DNA from: an uncultured Olleya sp.
GTDB taxonomy: Bacteria > Bacteroidota > Bacteroidia > Flavobacteriales > Flavobacteriaceae
Reading direction: 5' to 3'
Length of the DNA: 64,000 nt
NCBI GenBank assembly: GCA_947503885.1
Contig: CANNFD010000004.1
Location: 246,174 to 310,173, forward strand
The notes below the pieces were generated by a model that saw nothing but the letters and a program-made list of their open reading frames with translations, was not told the origin of the DNA and did not search any database. Both the position numbers and the translations under genes were made by a program. Shown here piece by piece: positions 44,304 to 52,666 of this stretch (the first letter of the stretch is position 1; each line of letters begins with the position of its first letter).

Positions 44304-44327
44304 CTAGCTGAAGATTTAAGAGATACA

Positions 44328-45458
44328 ATGACTTTCGATTTAAAAGCAAAAGACACACAAAGTAACGCTAGAGCAGGAGTAATAACAACAGATCACGGTA
44401 AAATAGAAACACCTATTTTTATGCCAGTAGGAACTGTTGGCTCTGTAAAAGGAGTGCACCAAAGAGAGCTTAAAGATGATATTAATCCTGATATTATATT
44501 AGGTAATACTTATCATTTATACCTAAAACCTCAAATTGATGTTTTAGAAAAAGCTGGTGGATTACATAAATTTATGAATTGGGATAGAAATATTTTAACC
44601 GATTCAGGAGGTTATCAAGTGTACTCTTTATCAGGAAACAATAAAATTAAAGAAGAAGGGGTTAAGTTTAAGTCCCACATTGACGGAAGTTACCATACAT
44701 TTACACCAGAAAACGTAATGGAAATCCAACGTAGTATTGGTGCCGATATTATTATGGCTTTTGATGAATGTACACCCTACCCATGCGATTACAATTACGC
44801 AAGACGATCAATGCATATGACACATCGTTGGTTAGAGCGTTGTATTACACATTTAGAAAAAACACCTTTAAAATACGATTATTCGCAAGCGTTTTTCCCT
44901 ATAGTACAAGGTAGTACTTATAAAGATTTGCGTAAACAATCTGCAGAATATATTGCAGGTGTTGGAGCAGAAGGAAATGCTATTGGTGGTTTGTCGGTTG
45001 GAGAGCCAGCAGAAGAGATGTATGCAATGACAGAGGTTGTTACTGACATACTACCATGGGACAAACCACGTTATTTAATGGGAGTTGGGACACCAATTAA
45101 TATATTAGAAAACATAGCTTTAGGTGTAGACATGTTTGACTGTGTTATGCCTACTCGTAATGCTAGAAACGGGATGTTGTTTACAGCCCACGGATCTATA
45201 AATATCAAAAACCTTAAATGGCGTGATGATTTTTCTCCAATTGATGAAATGGGGATTACATTTGTAGATACCGAATATAGTAAAGCTTATTTACGTCATT
45301 TGTTTAATGTAAATGAGTTGTTAGGTAAGCAAATAGCAACAATACATAATTTAGGTTTTTATTTATGGTTGACTAGAGAAGCTAGAAAACATATTATTGC
45401 AGGAGATTTTAGAGCATGGAAAGATAAAATGGTTAAACAAATGAATAATCGTCTATAA
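44328..45458 (+). CDS. tgt: tRNA-guanine transglycosylase lacking the zinc cysteines
   Basis: Swaps guanine 34 for preQ1 in tRNAs for Asp, Asn, His and Tyr on the way to queuosine. The 376 residues keep the TIM-barrel catalytic set: D92 in TDSGGYQVYS and nucleophile D271 in FDCVMPTRNARNG, plus GGLSVGEP. The zinc site is unusual: where E. coli has the CxCxxC ligands, residues 302-316 here read FSPIDEMGITFVDTE with no cysteine, while the fourth ligand H340 in TIHNL remains. So the enzyme appears zinc-free or uses other ligands. Start at 44328 follows the -7 box; lptG begins directly after the stop. Confidence 0.93.
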   Translation: MTFDLKAKDTQSNARAGVITTDHGKIETPIFMPVGTVGSVKGVHQRELKDDINPDIILGNTYHLYLKPQIDVLEKAGGLHKFMNWDRNILTDSGGYQVYSLSGNNKIKEEGVKFKSHIDGSYHTFTPENVMEIQRSIGADIIMAFDECTPYPCDYNYARRSMHMTHRWLERCITHLEKTPLKYDYSQAFFPIVQGSTYKDLRKQSAEYIAGVGAEGNAIGGLSVGEPAEEMYAMTEVVTDILPWDKPRYLMGVGTPINILENIALGVDMFDCVMPTRNARNGMLFTAHGSINIKNLKWRDDFSPIDEMGITFVDTEYSKAYLRHLFNVNELLGKQIATIHNLGFYLWLTREARKHIIAGDFRAWKDKMVKQMNNRL

Positions 45459-46532
45459 GTGAAAATATTAGACTGGTACATATTAAAACGTTATTTACTA
45501 ACATTTGCGGTCATGCTGCTGTTGTTTATACCAATTGGTATAACAGTGCATTTGGCTGAAAAAATAGGTAAAATATTAGAAAACAATGTGCCTTTCGGCG
45601 AAGTCATGCAGTACTTGTTAGACTTTACCATTTATTTCGCTCATTTATTATTCCCTTTGTTTTTATTTTTATCAGTGATTTGGTTTACATCAAAACTAGC
45701 AAACAATACAGAAATTGTTGCTTTTTTAAGCTCAGGGGTATCCTTTTCACGTTTTTTAAGACCGTATTTAATAGGTGGGGTAATTGTAGCGTTACTGTCT
45801 ATTGTTTTAGGGTTGTATTTAGCACCAAATGCCAGTAAAGGCTTTAATAACTTTAAGTATAAATACCTTTCTGGGAAAAAAGACACTAATAATACTAATG
45901 TCTTAAAACAGATTAATGACAAAGATATTATTTACGTTACTAGTTTTGACACCAAAAATAACACAGGGGTTAATTTTACTTTAGAGCATTTTGAAGCTGG
46001 TAAAATGACTTATAAAATCAGTGCATCAAATATCAGATACCTAGAAGAAGATTCTGTTTATATACTTCGTAACTATTTTAAAAGAACTATTGGCGAAAAC
46101 GATGATGTCCTAGATATTCAAAGAAGAAAAGACACAATATTTTCATTTGATCTTGAAGATTTAACACCAGAAAGTTACATTGCCGAAACACTACGTTATG
46201 GTGAGTTGGTTAGATTTATTGATAGAGAAGAAAAACGTGGCTCTAAGCATATTGGTCGTTATAAATTAGCTAAATATCAAAAATGGAGTTTACCAGTTTC
46301 TGTATTTATTTTAACAATTATTGCAGTTGCTGTTTCTTCAAGAAAACGTCGAGGTGGTATGGGGGTAAATTTAGCATTCGGGATTTGTATTGCCATGATT
46401 TTTGTCTTCTTTGATAAGATTTTCGGGACTTTGGCTTCGCAATCAGATTTTTCTCCTTTATTAGCTGTTTGGTTTCCAAATATAATTTTTGGAGTCTTAG
46501 CTATTTTCCTCTTACGAAATGCAAAACGATAA
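45459..46532 (+). CDS. lptG: LptF/LptG family LPS-export permease
   Basis: A 357-residue inner-membrane permease of the LPS transport ABC system, which lifts LPS out of the inner membrane with LptB and hands it to LptC. Topology fits LptF/LptG: membrane helices near residues 10-35, 48-80 and 95-120, a large periplasmic domain of about 150 residues (NKDIIYVTSFDTKNNTG onward), and three C-terminal helices. The opening ILDWYILKRYL is typical. The start is GTG immediately after the tgt stop, and the gene overlaps the DMT transporter by 14 nt. LptG rather than LptF is a guess. Confidence 0.85.
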   Translation: MKILDWYILKRYLLTFAVMLLLFIPIGITVHLAEKIGKILENNVPFGEVMQYLLDFTIYFAHLLFPLFLFLSVIWFTSKLANNTEIVAFLSSGVSFSRFLRPYLIGGVIVALLSIVLGLYLAPNASKGFNNFKYKYLSGKKDTNNTNVLKQINDKDIIYVTSFDTKNNTGVNFTLEHFEAGKMTYKISASNIRYLEEDSVYILRNYFKRTIGENDDVLDIQRRKDTIFSFDLEDLTPESYIAETLRYGELVRFIDREEKRGSKHIGRYKLAKYQKWSLPVSVFILTIIAVAVSSRKRRGGMGVNLAFGICIAMIFVFFDKIFGTLASQSDFSPLLAVWFPNIIFGVLAIFLLRNAKR

Positions 46533-47427
46533 ATTAAAAAATTATTTCCACTTACATTTTCTAGTATTTATTGCTGGTTTTACAGCTATTATCGGAAAAT
46601 TAATAACAATTAATGCTGTTAGTTTAGTTTGGTACAGGATGTTAATAGCTACAGTTTTAATGTTTGCATACATCAAGATCGCTAAAGTTAATATTTCAAT
46701 AACAAAAAAAGCGTTAGTAAAATTAGCCTTTGCAGGAATTATAATAGCATTACATTGGATTACCTTTTTTGGCGCCATTCAAGTTTCTAATGCTTCAATT
46801 GCATTAGCAATGTTTTCTACAGGTGCCTTTTTTGCGTCGTTTATAGAGCCTATTATATACAAACGTAAAATAATTGGTTATGAGATTGTTTTTGGTTTAA
46901 TTGTAGTTTTAGGAGTTTATTTGATAGTAAAAAGCGAATTTAAATATATTGACGGAATGATATTGGGTATTATTTCGGCATTTTTATCGTCATTGTTTGC
47001 AGTGCTTAATGGAAAATTTTTAGAAGAGCATTCTGCAACAAAAATCTCGTTTTACGAGTTTATAAGTGGGGTGTTTTTTATTTCAGTCTTTATATTAATT
47101 TTTGGTGAAGGTTTTAATGTAAATCATTTTAATATATCACTATCGGATGGGTTATGGTTGTTTTTGTTAGCCTCTGTTTGTACTGCTTATGCATTTATAG
47201 CTTCTGTTTATGTTATGAGGTTTATTAGCCCATATACTGTAGTCTTGACTTATAATTTAGAACCTATTTACGGAATAATACTAGCTTTAATTATATTTCC
47301 AGAGTCAGAGACTATGTCTCCTTCGTTTTATATTGGTGCTTTTATTATTTTAAGTGTAGTTTTATTGAATGGTATACTTAAAAATTGGAAAAAAATTAAG
47401 AAAAATAAAATCAAACAAACTAATTGA
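46519..47427 (+). CDS. EamA/DMT family transporter
   Basis: A 302-residue protein with ten membrane helices arranged as two repeats of five, the EamA (drug/metabolite transporter) design. The first repeat contains VWYRMLIATVLMFAYI and HWITFFGAIQVSNASIALAMFS, a family signature; the second repeats the pattern with AFIASVYVMRFISPYTVVLTYNLEPIYG. Substrate unknown. It overlaps lptG by 14 nt and so is translated with it, although no functional link is evident. Confidence 0.85.
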   Translation: MQNDKLKNYFHLHFLVFIAGFTAIIGKLITINAVSLVWYRMLIATVLMFAYIKIAKVNISITKKALVKLAFAGIIIALHWITFFGAIQVSNASIALAMFSTGAFFASFIEPIIYKRKIIGYEIVFGLIVVLGVYLIVKSEFKYIDGMILGIISAFLSSLFAVLNGKFLEEHSATKISFYEFISGVFFISVFILIFGEGFNVNHFNISLSDGLWLFLLASVCTAYAFIASVYVMRFISPYTVVLTYNLEPIYGIILALIIFPESETMSPSFYIGAFIILSVVLLNGILKNWKKIKKNKIKQTN

Positions 47428-47495
47428 TTATCAAATTTTAACGTTAAAATCTGCTCATTTTAATTGAAATCTTAAAATTTGACCTAAAAAAAATG

Positions 47496-47503
47496 TAATT
47501 TTG
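47496..47503 (+). promoter_or_regulatory. -7 element of accA
   Basis: TAATTTTG matches TAnnTTTG exactly, 33 nt before the ATG; the nearest TTTG (47478-47481) is closer than usual spacing. Confidence 0.45.
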
Positions 47504-47536
47504 CAACCTAACAAATAAACAAAACTATCATTCCCT

Positions 47537-48490
47537 ATGGAATATTTAGAATTTGAATTACCGATTAAAGAGCTAGAAGAACAACTAGATAAGTGTCAAA
47601 TTATTGGAGAGGAAAGTGATGTAGATGTGACACAAACCTGCAAGCAGATTGAAAAAAAGCTAGTAGCAACAAAAAAAGAGATATACAAAAATTTAACTCC
47701 TTGGCAACGTGTACAAATGTCACGTCATCCAAATAGACCATATACATTAGACTATATTAATGCAATATGTGGTGAGTCTTTTTTAGAACTTCATGGAGAC
47801 AGAAGTTTTAAGGATGATAAAGCAATGATTGGTGGTTTAGGAAAAATTGGAGACCAAAGTTTTATGTTTATTGGTCAACAAAAAGGATATAATACCAAAA
47901 CTAGACAATATCGTAATTTTGGTATGGCTAACCCTGAGGGCTACCGTAAAGCGTTAAGATTAATGAAATCTGCCGAAAAATTTGGTATTCCTGTCGTAAC
48001 GTTTTTAGATACTCCTGGTGCTTATCCTGGTTTGGAAGCTGAAGAGCGTGGACAAGGAGAAGCTATCGCTAGAAATATCTTAGAAATGACCCGTTTAAAA
48101 GTGCCAATTATTACAATTGTAATAGGTGAAGGTGCTTCAGGTGGAGCTTTAGGTATTGGAGTAGGTGATAAAATTATGATGCTAGAAAACACATGGTATT
48201 CTGTTATATCTCCAGAATCTTGTTCTTCAATACTATGGAGAAGTTGGGAGTATAAAGAGTTAGCTGCAGAAGCATTAAAGTTAACACCTGTCGACATGAA
48301 AAAGATGAAAATTGTTGATGATATCATTAAAGAGCCTCTTGGTGGTGCACACTCTGACAGAGAGAAGACTTTTAAAACGGTTACAGAAGCTATTATTACT
48401 GCTTATGATGAGTTTAAAAACTTATCACCAAAAGATTTAGTAAATAATCGTATAGAAAAATATTGTGAAATGGGAGTTTTTAAAGGCTAG
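47537..48490 (+). CDS. accA: Acetyl-CoA carboxylase carboxyltransferase alpha subunit
   Basis: Transfers carboxyl from carboxybiotin to acetyl-CoA, making malonyl-CoA for fatty acid synthesis, as a complex with AccD. The 317 residues match AccA: N-terminal coiled helix ([17 protein letters not shown]), [35 protein letters not shown], the crotonase-type [20 protein letters not shown], and [15 protein letters not shown]. All are intact. It has a -7 element and is followed by a terminator, so is likely monocistronic. Confidence 0.96.
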   Translation: MEYLEFELPIKELEEQLDKCQIIGEESDVDVTQTCKQIEKKLVATKKEIYKNLTPWQRVQMSRHPNRPYTLDYINAICGESFLELHGDRSFKDDKAMIGGLGKIGDQSFMFIGQQKGYNTKTRQYRNFGMANPEGYRKALRLMKSAEKFGIPVVTFLDTPGAYPGLEAEERGQGEAIARNILEMTRLKVPIITIVIGEGASGGALGIGVGDKIMMLENTWYSVISPESCSSILWRSWEYKELAAEALKLTPVDMKKMKIVDDIIKEPLGGAHSDREKTFKTVTEAIITAYDEFKNLSPKDLVNNRIEKYCEMGVFKG

Positions 48491-48513
48491 TCCTTATAAA
48501 ACCATTTGCTAAC

Positions 48514-48545
48514 AAAATCTGAAGTTAACGCTTCAGGTTTTTTTT
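48514..48545 (+). terminator. Terminator after accA
   Basis: CTGAAG (48519-48524) pairs with CTTCAG (48531-48536) around TTAACG, with flanking A-T pairs and a run of eight Ts. Confidence 0.82.
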
Positions 48546-48587
48546 ATGCTTATTAACAAAAAAAATGACTTATTAACAATATAATTG

Positions 48588-48617
48588 TTGATGACATGTT
48601 AAGATTGAGTAACTTTG
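48588..48617 (+). promoter_or_regulatory. Promoter of dnaB
   Basis: TTG at 48588-48590, 19 nt, then TAACTTTG at 48610-48617, an exact consensus. Transcription would start near 48623, giving a leader of about 120 nt, long for this genome. Confidence 0.62.
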
Positions 48618-48660
48618 TAATACAATATTTCTTAACAATTTATTTACTTTCGCTGAGTCT

Positions 48661-48688
48661 AAAATCAGTTTTATTTTTCACTGATTTT
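48661..48688 (+). other. Leader hairpin upstream of dnaB
   Basis: AAAATCAGT (48661-48669) and ACTGATTTT (48680-48688) form a perfect 9-bp inverted repeat with a 10-nt T-rich loop in the dnaB leader. There is no long T run after it, so it looks less like a terminator than a leader structure or protein-binding palindrome. Confidence 0.45.
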
Positions 48689-48745
48689 AATTAAAAATAT
48701 ATTCAAGAAGCATTAAGTTTTTACTTAAAAAATTATATTCAATAA

Positions 48746-50281
48746 ATGAAGCAACCCAATCAAATAAAAGGCTATCAAGTTGACAGGAGCACTATAATTA
48801 ACCTTGAAAAAGGGAAGATTCCACCACAAGCTTTGGATTTGGAAGAAGTAGTACTTGGTGCTATGATGATTGACAAAAAAGGGGTTGATGAAGTGATTGA
48901 TATTTTAAGTGCTGATGCATTTTATAAAGAGGCGCACCAACATATTTTTGAAGCTATCTTTATGTTGTTTCAAGAAAGTCAACCTATTGACTTATTAACA
49001 GTTTCAACACAATTAAAGACAAATTCAAAATTAGATTTAGCAGGTGGAGATTTTTACTTAATTTCCTTAACACAAAAAGTGTCTTCTTCTGCCCATATCG
49101 AGTTTCACGCTCGTATTATTTTACAAAAATACATTCAGCGTAGTTTAATAAAAATTTCTTCTGAAATTATTGAAGAAGCTTACGATGAAACTCAAGATGT
49201 ATTTGATCTTTTAGATAAAGCAGAATCTAGACTTTATGAAGTCACACAAGGAAACATAAAAAAATCTAGTGAAACTGCTCAAGATTTAGTAATTCAAGCT
49301 AAAAAGAAGATTGAAGAAATCTCTAAAAAAGAGGGGATGAGTGGGGTGCCTTCTGGTTTTAATAAACTAGATAAACTAACTTCAGGTTGGCAAGAAAGTG
49401 ATTTGATTATTATTGCAGCACGTCCAGGTATGGGTAAAACAGCTTTTACCTTGACTATGGCTAGAAACGTTGCAGTAAATTCTAATATTCCTGTAGCCTT
49501 TTTCTCTTTAGAGATGGCTTCTGTACAACTAATTACACGTTTGATATCTAGTGAAACAGGATTGTCCTCAGAAAAATTAAGAACAGGTAAACTTGAGAAA
49601 CACGAGTGGGAACAGCTTAACGTTAAAGTAAAAGCTTTAGAAAAAGCACCATTATTTATTGACGATACACCATCTCTTTCTATATTTGATTTACGTGCAA
49701 AAGCTAGACGTTTAGCTTCTCAGCATGGTATTAAAATGATTATGATTGATTATCTTCAATTAATGACAGCAGCTGGATCTGGTGGTAACCGGGAACAAGA
49801 AATTTCTACAATTTCTAGAAACTTAAAAGCACTAGCTAAAGAATTAAGTGTCCCTGTAATTGCATTATCACAATTATCTCGTGCGGTAGAAACACGTGGA
49901 GGAAGTAAAAGACCTTTATTGTCTGATTTACGTGAATCTGGAGCGATTGAGCAAGATGCTGATATTGTAAGTTTTATTTACAGACCAGAATATTATAAAA
50001 TTGACGAGTGGGATGACGAAGAGCGTTCTCCAACTGAAGGTCAAGGAGAGTTTATCGTAGCTAAACACCGTAACGGAGGTTTAGAAAGTATCAGACTTAA
50101 GTTTATCGGACATTTAGGTAAGTTTGATAACCTAGATGATTTTGATACCCCTTTTGGGCAAGAGTTTCATAGTAAAATGAATGCTGCTGCAAACGATAAT
50201 ACTTTTGCACCAGATAATTTTCCAACTGCAAATGATGCTTTTGGTGCTCCTGAAGAGGATGATAATGACGTTCCTTTTTAA
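48746..50281 (+). CDS. dnaB: Replicative DNA helicase
   Basis: Unwinds DNA at the replication fork as a hexamer. The 511 residues have an N-terminal helical domain (DLEEVVLGAMMIDKKGVDEV), a linker, and a RecA-like C-terminal domain with Walker A ARPGMGKTA at about 225-233, SLEMASVQLITRLIS, Walker B IMIDYLQLM, and SQLSRAVETRG. No intein interrupts the Walker A or C-terminal motifs, as it does in some DnaB proteins. The last residues, EEDDNDVPF, are an acidic tail typical of Bacteroidota DnaB. Driven by a consensus promoter with a long leader. Confidence 0.97.
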   Translation: MKQPNQIKGYQVDRSTIINLEKGKIPPQALDLEEVVLGAMMIDKKGVDEVIDILSADAFYKEAHQHIFEAIFMLFQESQPIDLLTVSTQLKTNSKLDLAGGDFYLISLTQKVSSSAHIEFHARIILQKYIQRSLIKISSEIIEEAYDETQDVFDLLDKAESRLYEVTQGNIKKSSETAQDLVIQAKKKIEEISKKEGMSGVPSGFNKLDKLTSGWQESDLIIIAARPGMGKTAFTLTMARNVAVNSNIPVAFFSLEMASVQLITRLISSETGLSSEKLRTGKLEKHEWEQLNVKVKALEKAPLFIDDTPSLSIFDLRAKARRLASQHGIKMIMIDYLQLMTAAGSGGNREQEISTISRNLKALAKELSVPVIALSQLSRAVETRGGSKRPLLSDLRESGAIEQDADIVSFIYRPEYYKIDEWDDEERSPTEGQGEFIVAKHRNGGLESIRLKFIGHLGKFDNLDDFDTPFGQEFHSKMNAAANDNTFAPDNFPTANDAFGAPEEDDNDVPF

Positions 50282-50301
50282 TACAACAACTTATTATTTA
50301 A

Positions 50302-51336
50302 ATGGATAAATTAAAAACAACAAACTATTTACTTTTGGTAATTGTAATTCCAATAATCTTTTACTTACTAAAAGTACTTTCATTTATATTTGTACCGCTT
50401 GTTTTTTCAATGTTTATAGCATTGTTGTTTTTACCATTAATGCGATTTTTACGTAAACGCAGATTACCTAAGTCAGTTAGTGTTTTTATTGTATTAATTC
50501 TAATTGCATTAGGCGTTAAGTTTGGGGTAGAATTAGTTAAATTATCAAGCAAAGAAATTTTAACTTCAGATTCTCAATTTTTTACTAAGGCACAAGATAA
50601 AATAAACCTATTAGTTGGTAACGTAGAAGGTTTTTTTGGGATCCAGAAAGTAGAAGAAACTAAATCTTTAACTAGACTTTTAAATAAAGATGCATTACTT
50701 AGCAATCTATCTCCGACTTTAAGTTTTGTTAGTAAATTTTTAACCGCATTATTAATGACTACCTTTTTTGTTGTGCTTTGGTTAGCAGAATCAATTAATG
50801 TAGAACAGTTAATAAATAAAACCATTTTAAAGAAAAAACACACGTCTATAAAAACCTTTATGAAGATTGAAAAAGACTTGATTAAATTTATAAAAGTTAA
50901 ATTTTTAGTCAGTTTTTTAACAGGAGTATTTACAGGGTTGGCCTGTTATTTCTTTGATGTTAGTTTCCCTATTTTTTGGGGATTATTTGCGTTTCTAATT
51001 AACTTTGTTCAGATGGTTGGCTCATTCATAACCGTCATTTTACTCTCAATATTTGCATTTGTAGAGCTTGAAACTTCAAGTAAACTATTATTATTCATAT
51101 TATCTATTACAGGGACACAAGTCTTGTATGGTAGTATTTTAGAACCAATATTTATGGGTAAATCATTTTCCATAAATGTTATTGCTGTTTTAGTTATGCT
51201 AATGTTTTGGGGCTTTATTTGGGGGATACCTGGCTTAATTATGGCTATTCCAATAACCGTATTTATTAAAATTATACTAGAGCAGTTTCCTAAGACAAAA
51301 ATTATTTCAGATTTACTCTCAGGTTCATCTAGTTAA
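50302..51336 (+). CDS. AI-2E family (PerM-like) membrane protein
   Basis: A 344-residue protein with seven or eight hydrophobic segments in the AI-2E/PerM pattern: two helix pairs at the N-terminus (FIFVPLVFSMFIALLFLPLM), a soluble stretch at 80-135, and a C-terminal helix group ending GFIWGIPGLIMAIPITVFIK, the most conserved part. Members export autoinducer-2 or act as Na+/H+ antiporters; the role cannot be told here. It starts 20 nt after dnaB and may be read from the same transcript. Confidence 0.82.
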   Translation: MDKLKTTNYLLLVIVIPIIFYLLKVLSFIFVPLVFSMFIALLFLPLMRFLRKRRLPKSVSVFIVLILIALGVKFGVELVKLSSKEILTSDSQFFTKAQDKINLLVGNVEGFFGIQKVEETKSLTRLLNKDALLSNLSPTLSFVSKFLTALLMTTFFVVLWLAESINVEQLINKTILKKKHTSIKTFMKIEKDLIKFIKVKFLVSFLTGVFTGLACYFFDVSFPIFWGLFAFLINFVQMVGSFITVILLSIFAFVELETSSKLLLFILSITGTQVLYGSILEPIFMGKSFSINVIAVLVMLMFWGFIWGIPGLIMAIPITVFIKIILEQFPKTKIISDLLSGSSS

Positions 51337-51405
51337 TTTAATACTTTTCCTTTTTTAAAAGTTGGTTTTTTAAGTATCTTTCAATTTATAAAATCACGTG
51401 TTTAA

Positions 51406-52665
51406 ATGAGACAGTATGTAGTATTATTAGTTTTGTTACTTTTTGTAACGCAGTCCTTTGCTTCTTATATACTTATACCTATGGATGCAGATACTCAAAA
51501 AAATCATTTAAAAGCATATGGTATTACCTATTGGAGCCTAGAAAAAGACGTAAAAGTTAAATGGTTATTAAATTATAGAGGAGGCTCTTTTTTGTTACCA
51601 AATAGCGAGTCTATACAAAGAGAATGTAAAATTAGAGGTGTAAGTTTTGAAATTATATCAGATTCCAAAACTCAGCAAATTTTAGAAGAGATTGCAAGTC
51701 CAAGTAAAAACATGGAAGCTGTTGTTTTAGAAAAAGCACCCAGAATAGCAGTCTATTCACCAAAAAGCAAATTACCATGGGATGATGCAGTGACAATGGT
51801 ATTAAGTTATGCCGAAATCCCTTACGAAACTATTTATGACGAAGAAGTATTAAAAGATGAGCTTTTACTTTATGATTGGCTACACCTACATCATGAAGAT
51901 TTTACTGGCCAATTTGGAAAATTCTATGGGAGATATCGTCAAGCAGCTTGGTATATTCAAGAAAAAAAAGATGCTGAAGCTTTAGCTACAAAGTTAGGCT
52001 ATAGTAAGGTGTCAGAAGAAAAGCTTGACGTTTCACTTAAAATTAGAGACTATGTAGTTGGTGGGGGCTTTATGTTTGCAATGTGTAGTGCTACAGAGAG
52101 TTTTGATATTGCTTTATCTGCAGAAGGTGTTGACATATGCGAGCCTATGTTTGACGGTGATGCAAGTGATGCTAACTACCAATCAAAAATAGATTTTTCA
52201 AAAACTTTTGCATTTAAAGATTATACTTTAGAGCGTAGTCCGACGGTTTATGAGTTTTCTAGTATTGACATGACCATGAAACGAAAGATACCTAAAGAAA
52301 CCGATTATTTTTCTTTAATGGATTTTTCAGCAAAATGGGACCCAATTCCAACTATGTTATGTCAAAATCATACTGCATTAGTCAAAGGTTTTATGGGACA
52401 AACCACCTCTTTTACCAGAGACCAAATCAAGTCAAATGTATTGGTAATGGGAGAAAACAAAACTAATGGAGAAGCTAAATACATACATGGTATTAAAGGT
52501 AAAGGCTTTTTTACATTTTATGGAGGACATGACCCAGAAGACTATACTCATCAAGTTGGAGATCCAAAAACCGAGCTAGAGTTACATCCAACATCACCAG
52601 GGTACAGACTAATTTTAAATAATGTTTTATTTCCAGCTGCCAAAAAGAAAAAACAGAAGACTTAA
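51406..52665 (+). CDS. Conserved secreted protein (often labelled asparagine synthetase B)
   Basis: A 419-residue protein with a signal peptide (LLVLLLFVTQSFAS). Proteins of this kind in Bacteroidota are, as I recall, often annotated asparagine synthetase B, but I see neither an N-terminal Cys2 glutaminase start nor an SGGxDS ATP-pyrophosphatase loop, so that name looks wrong. The middle (PRIAVYSPKSKLPWDDAVTM, then LHLHHEDFTGQFGKFYGRYR) suggests a glutamine-amidotransferase-like or sugar-binding fold; the C-terminus contains FFTFYGGHDPEDYTHQVGD and ends in a lysine run. Real function is unknown. It precedes a histidine kinase gene by 1 nt. Confidence 0.7.
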   Translation: MRQYVVLLVLLLFVTQSFASYILIPMDADTQKNHLKAYGITYWSLEKDVKVKWLLNYRGGSFLLPNSESIQRECKIRGVSFEIISDSKTQQILEEIASPSKNMEAVVLEKAPRIAVYSPKSKLPWDDAVTMVLSYAEIPYETIYDEEVLKDELLLYDWLHLHHEDFTGQFGKFYGRYRQAAWYIQEKKDAEALATKLGYSKVSEEKLDVSLKIRDYVVGGGFMFAMCSATESFDIALSAEGVDICEPMFDGDASDANYQSKIDFSKTFAFKDYTLERSPTVYEFSSIDMTMKRKIPKETDYFSLMDFSAKWDPIPTMLCQNHTALVKGFMGQTTSFTRDQIKSNVLVMGENKTNGEAKYIHGIKGKGFFTFYGGHDPEDYTHQVGDPKTELELHPTSPGYRLILNNVLFPAAKKKKQKT

Positions 52666-52666
52666 T

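Noticed and set aside
44280..44327. TTG start for tgt upstream of 44328
   Set aside because: It contains the -7 box, and TGT proteins begin at the MTFDL-type segment.
44116..44327. preQ1 riboswitch upstream of tgt
   Set aside because: The exact -7 box is only 24 nt from the start codon, leaving no room for an aptamer.
48022..48327. Reverse open frame inside accA
   Set aside because: Shadow of a highly conserved gene without a promoter of its own.
52622..52666. Earlier start for the histidine kinase
   Set aside because: It overlaps the previous gene and places charged residues before a clear signal peptide that begins at 52667.
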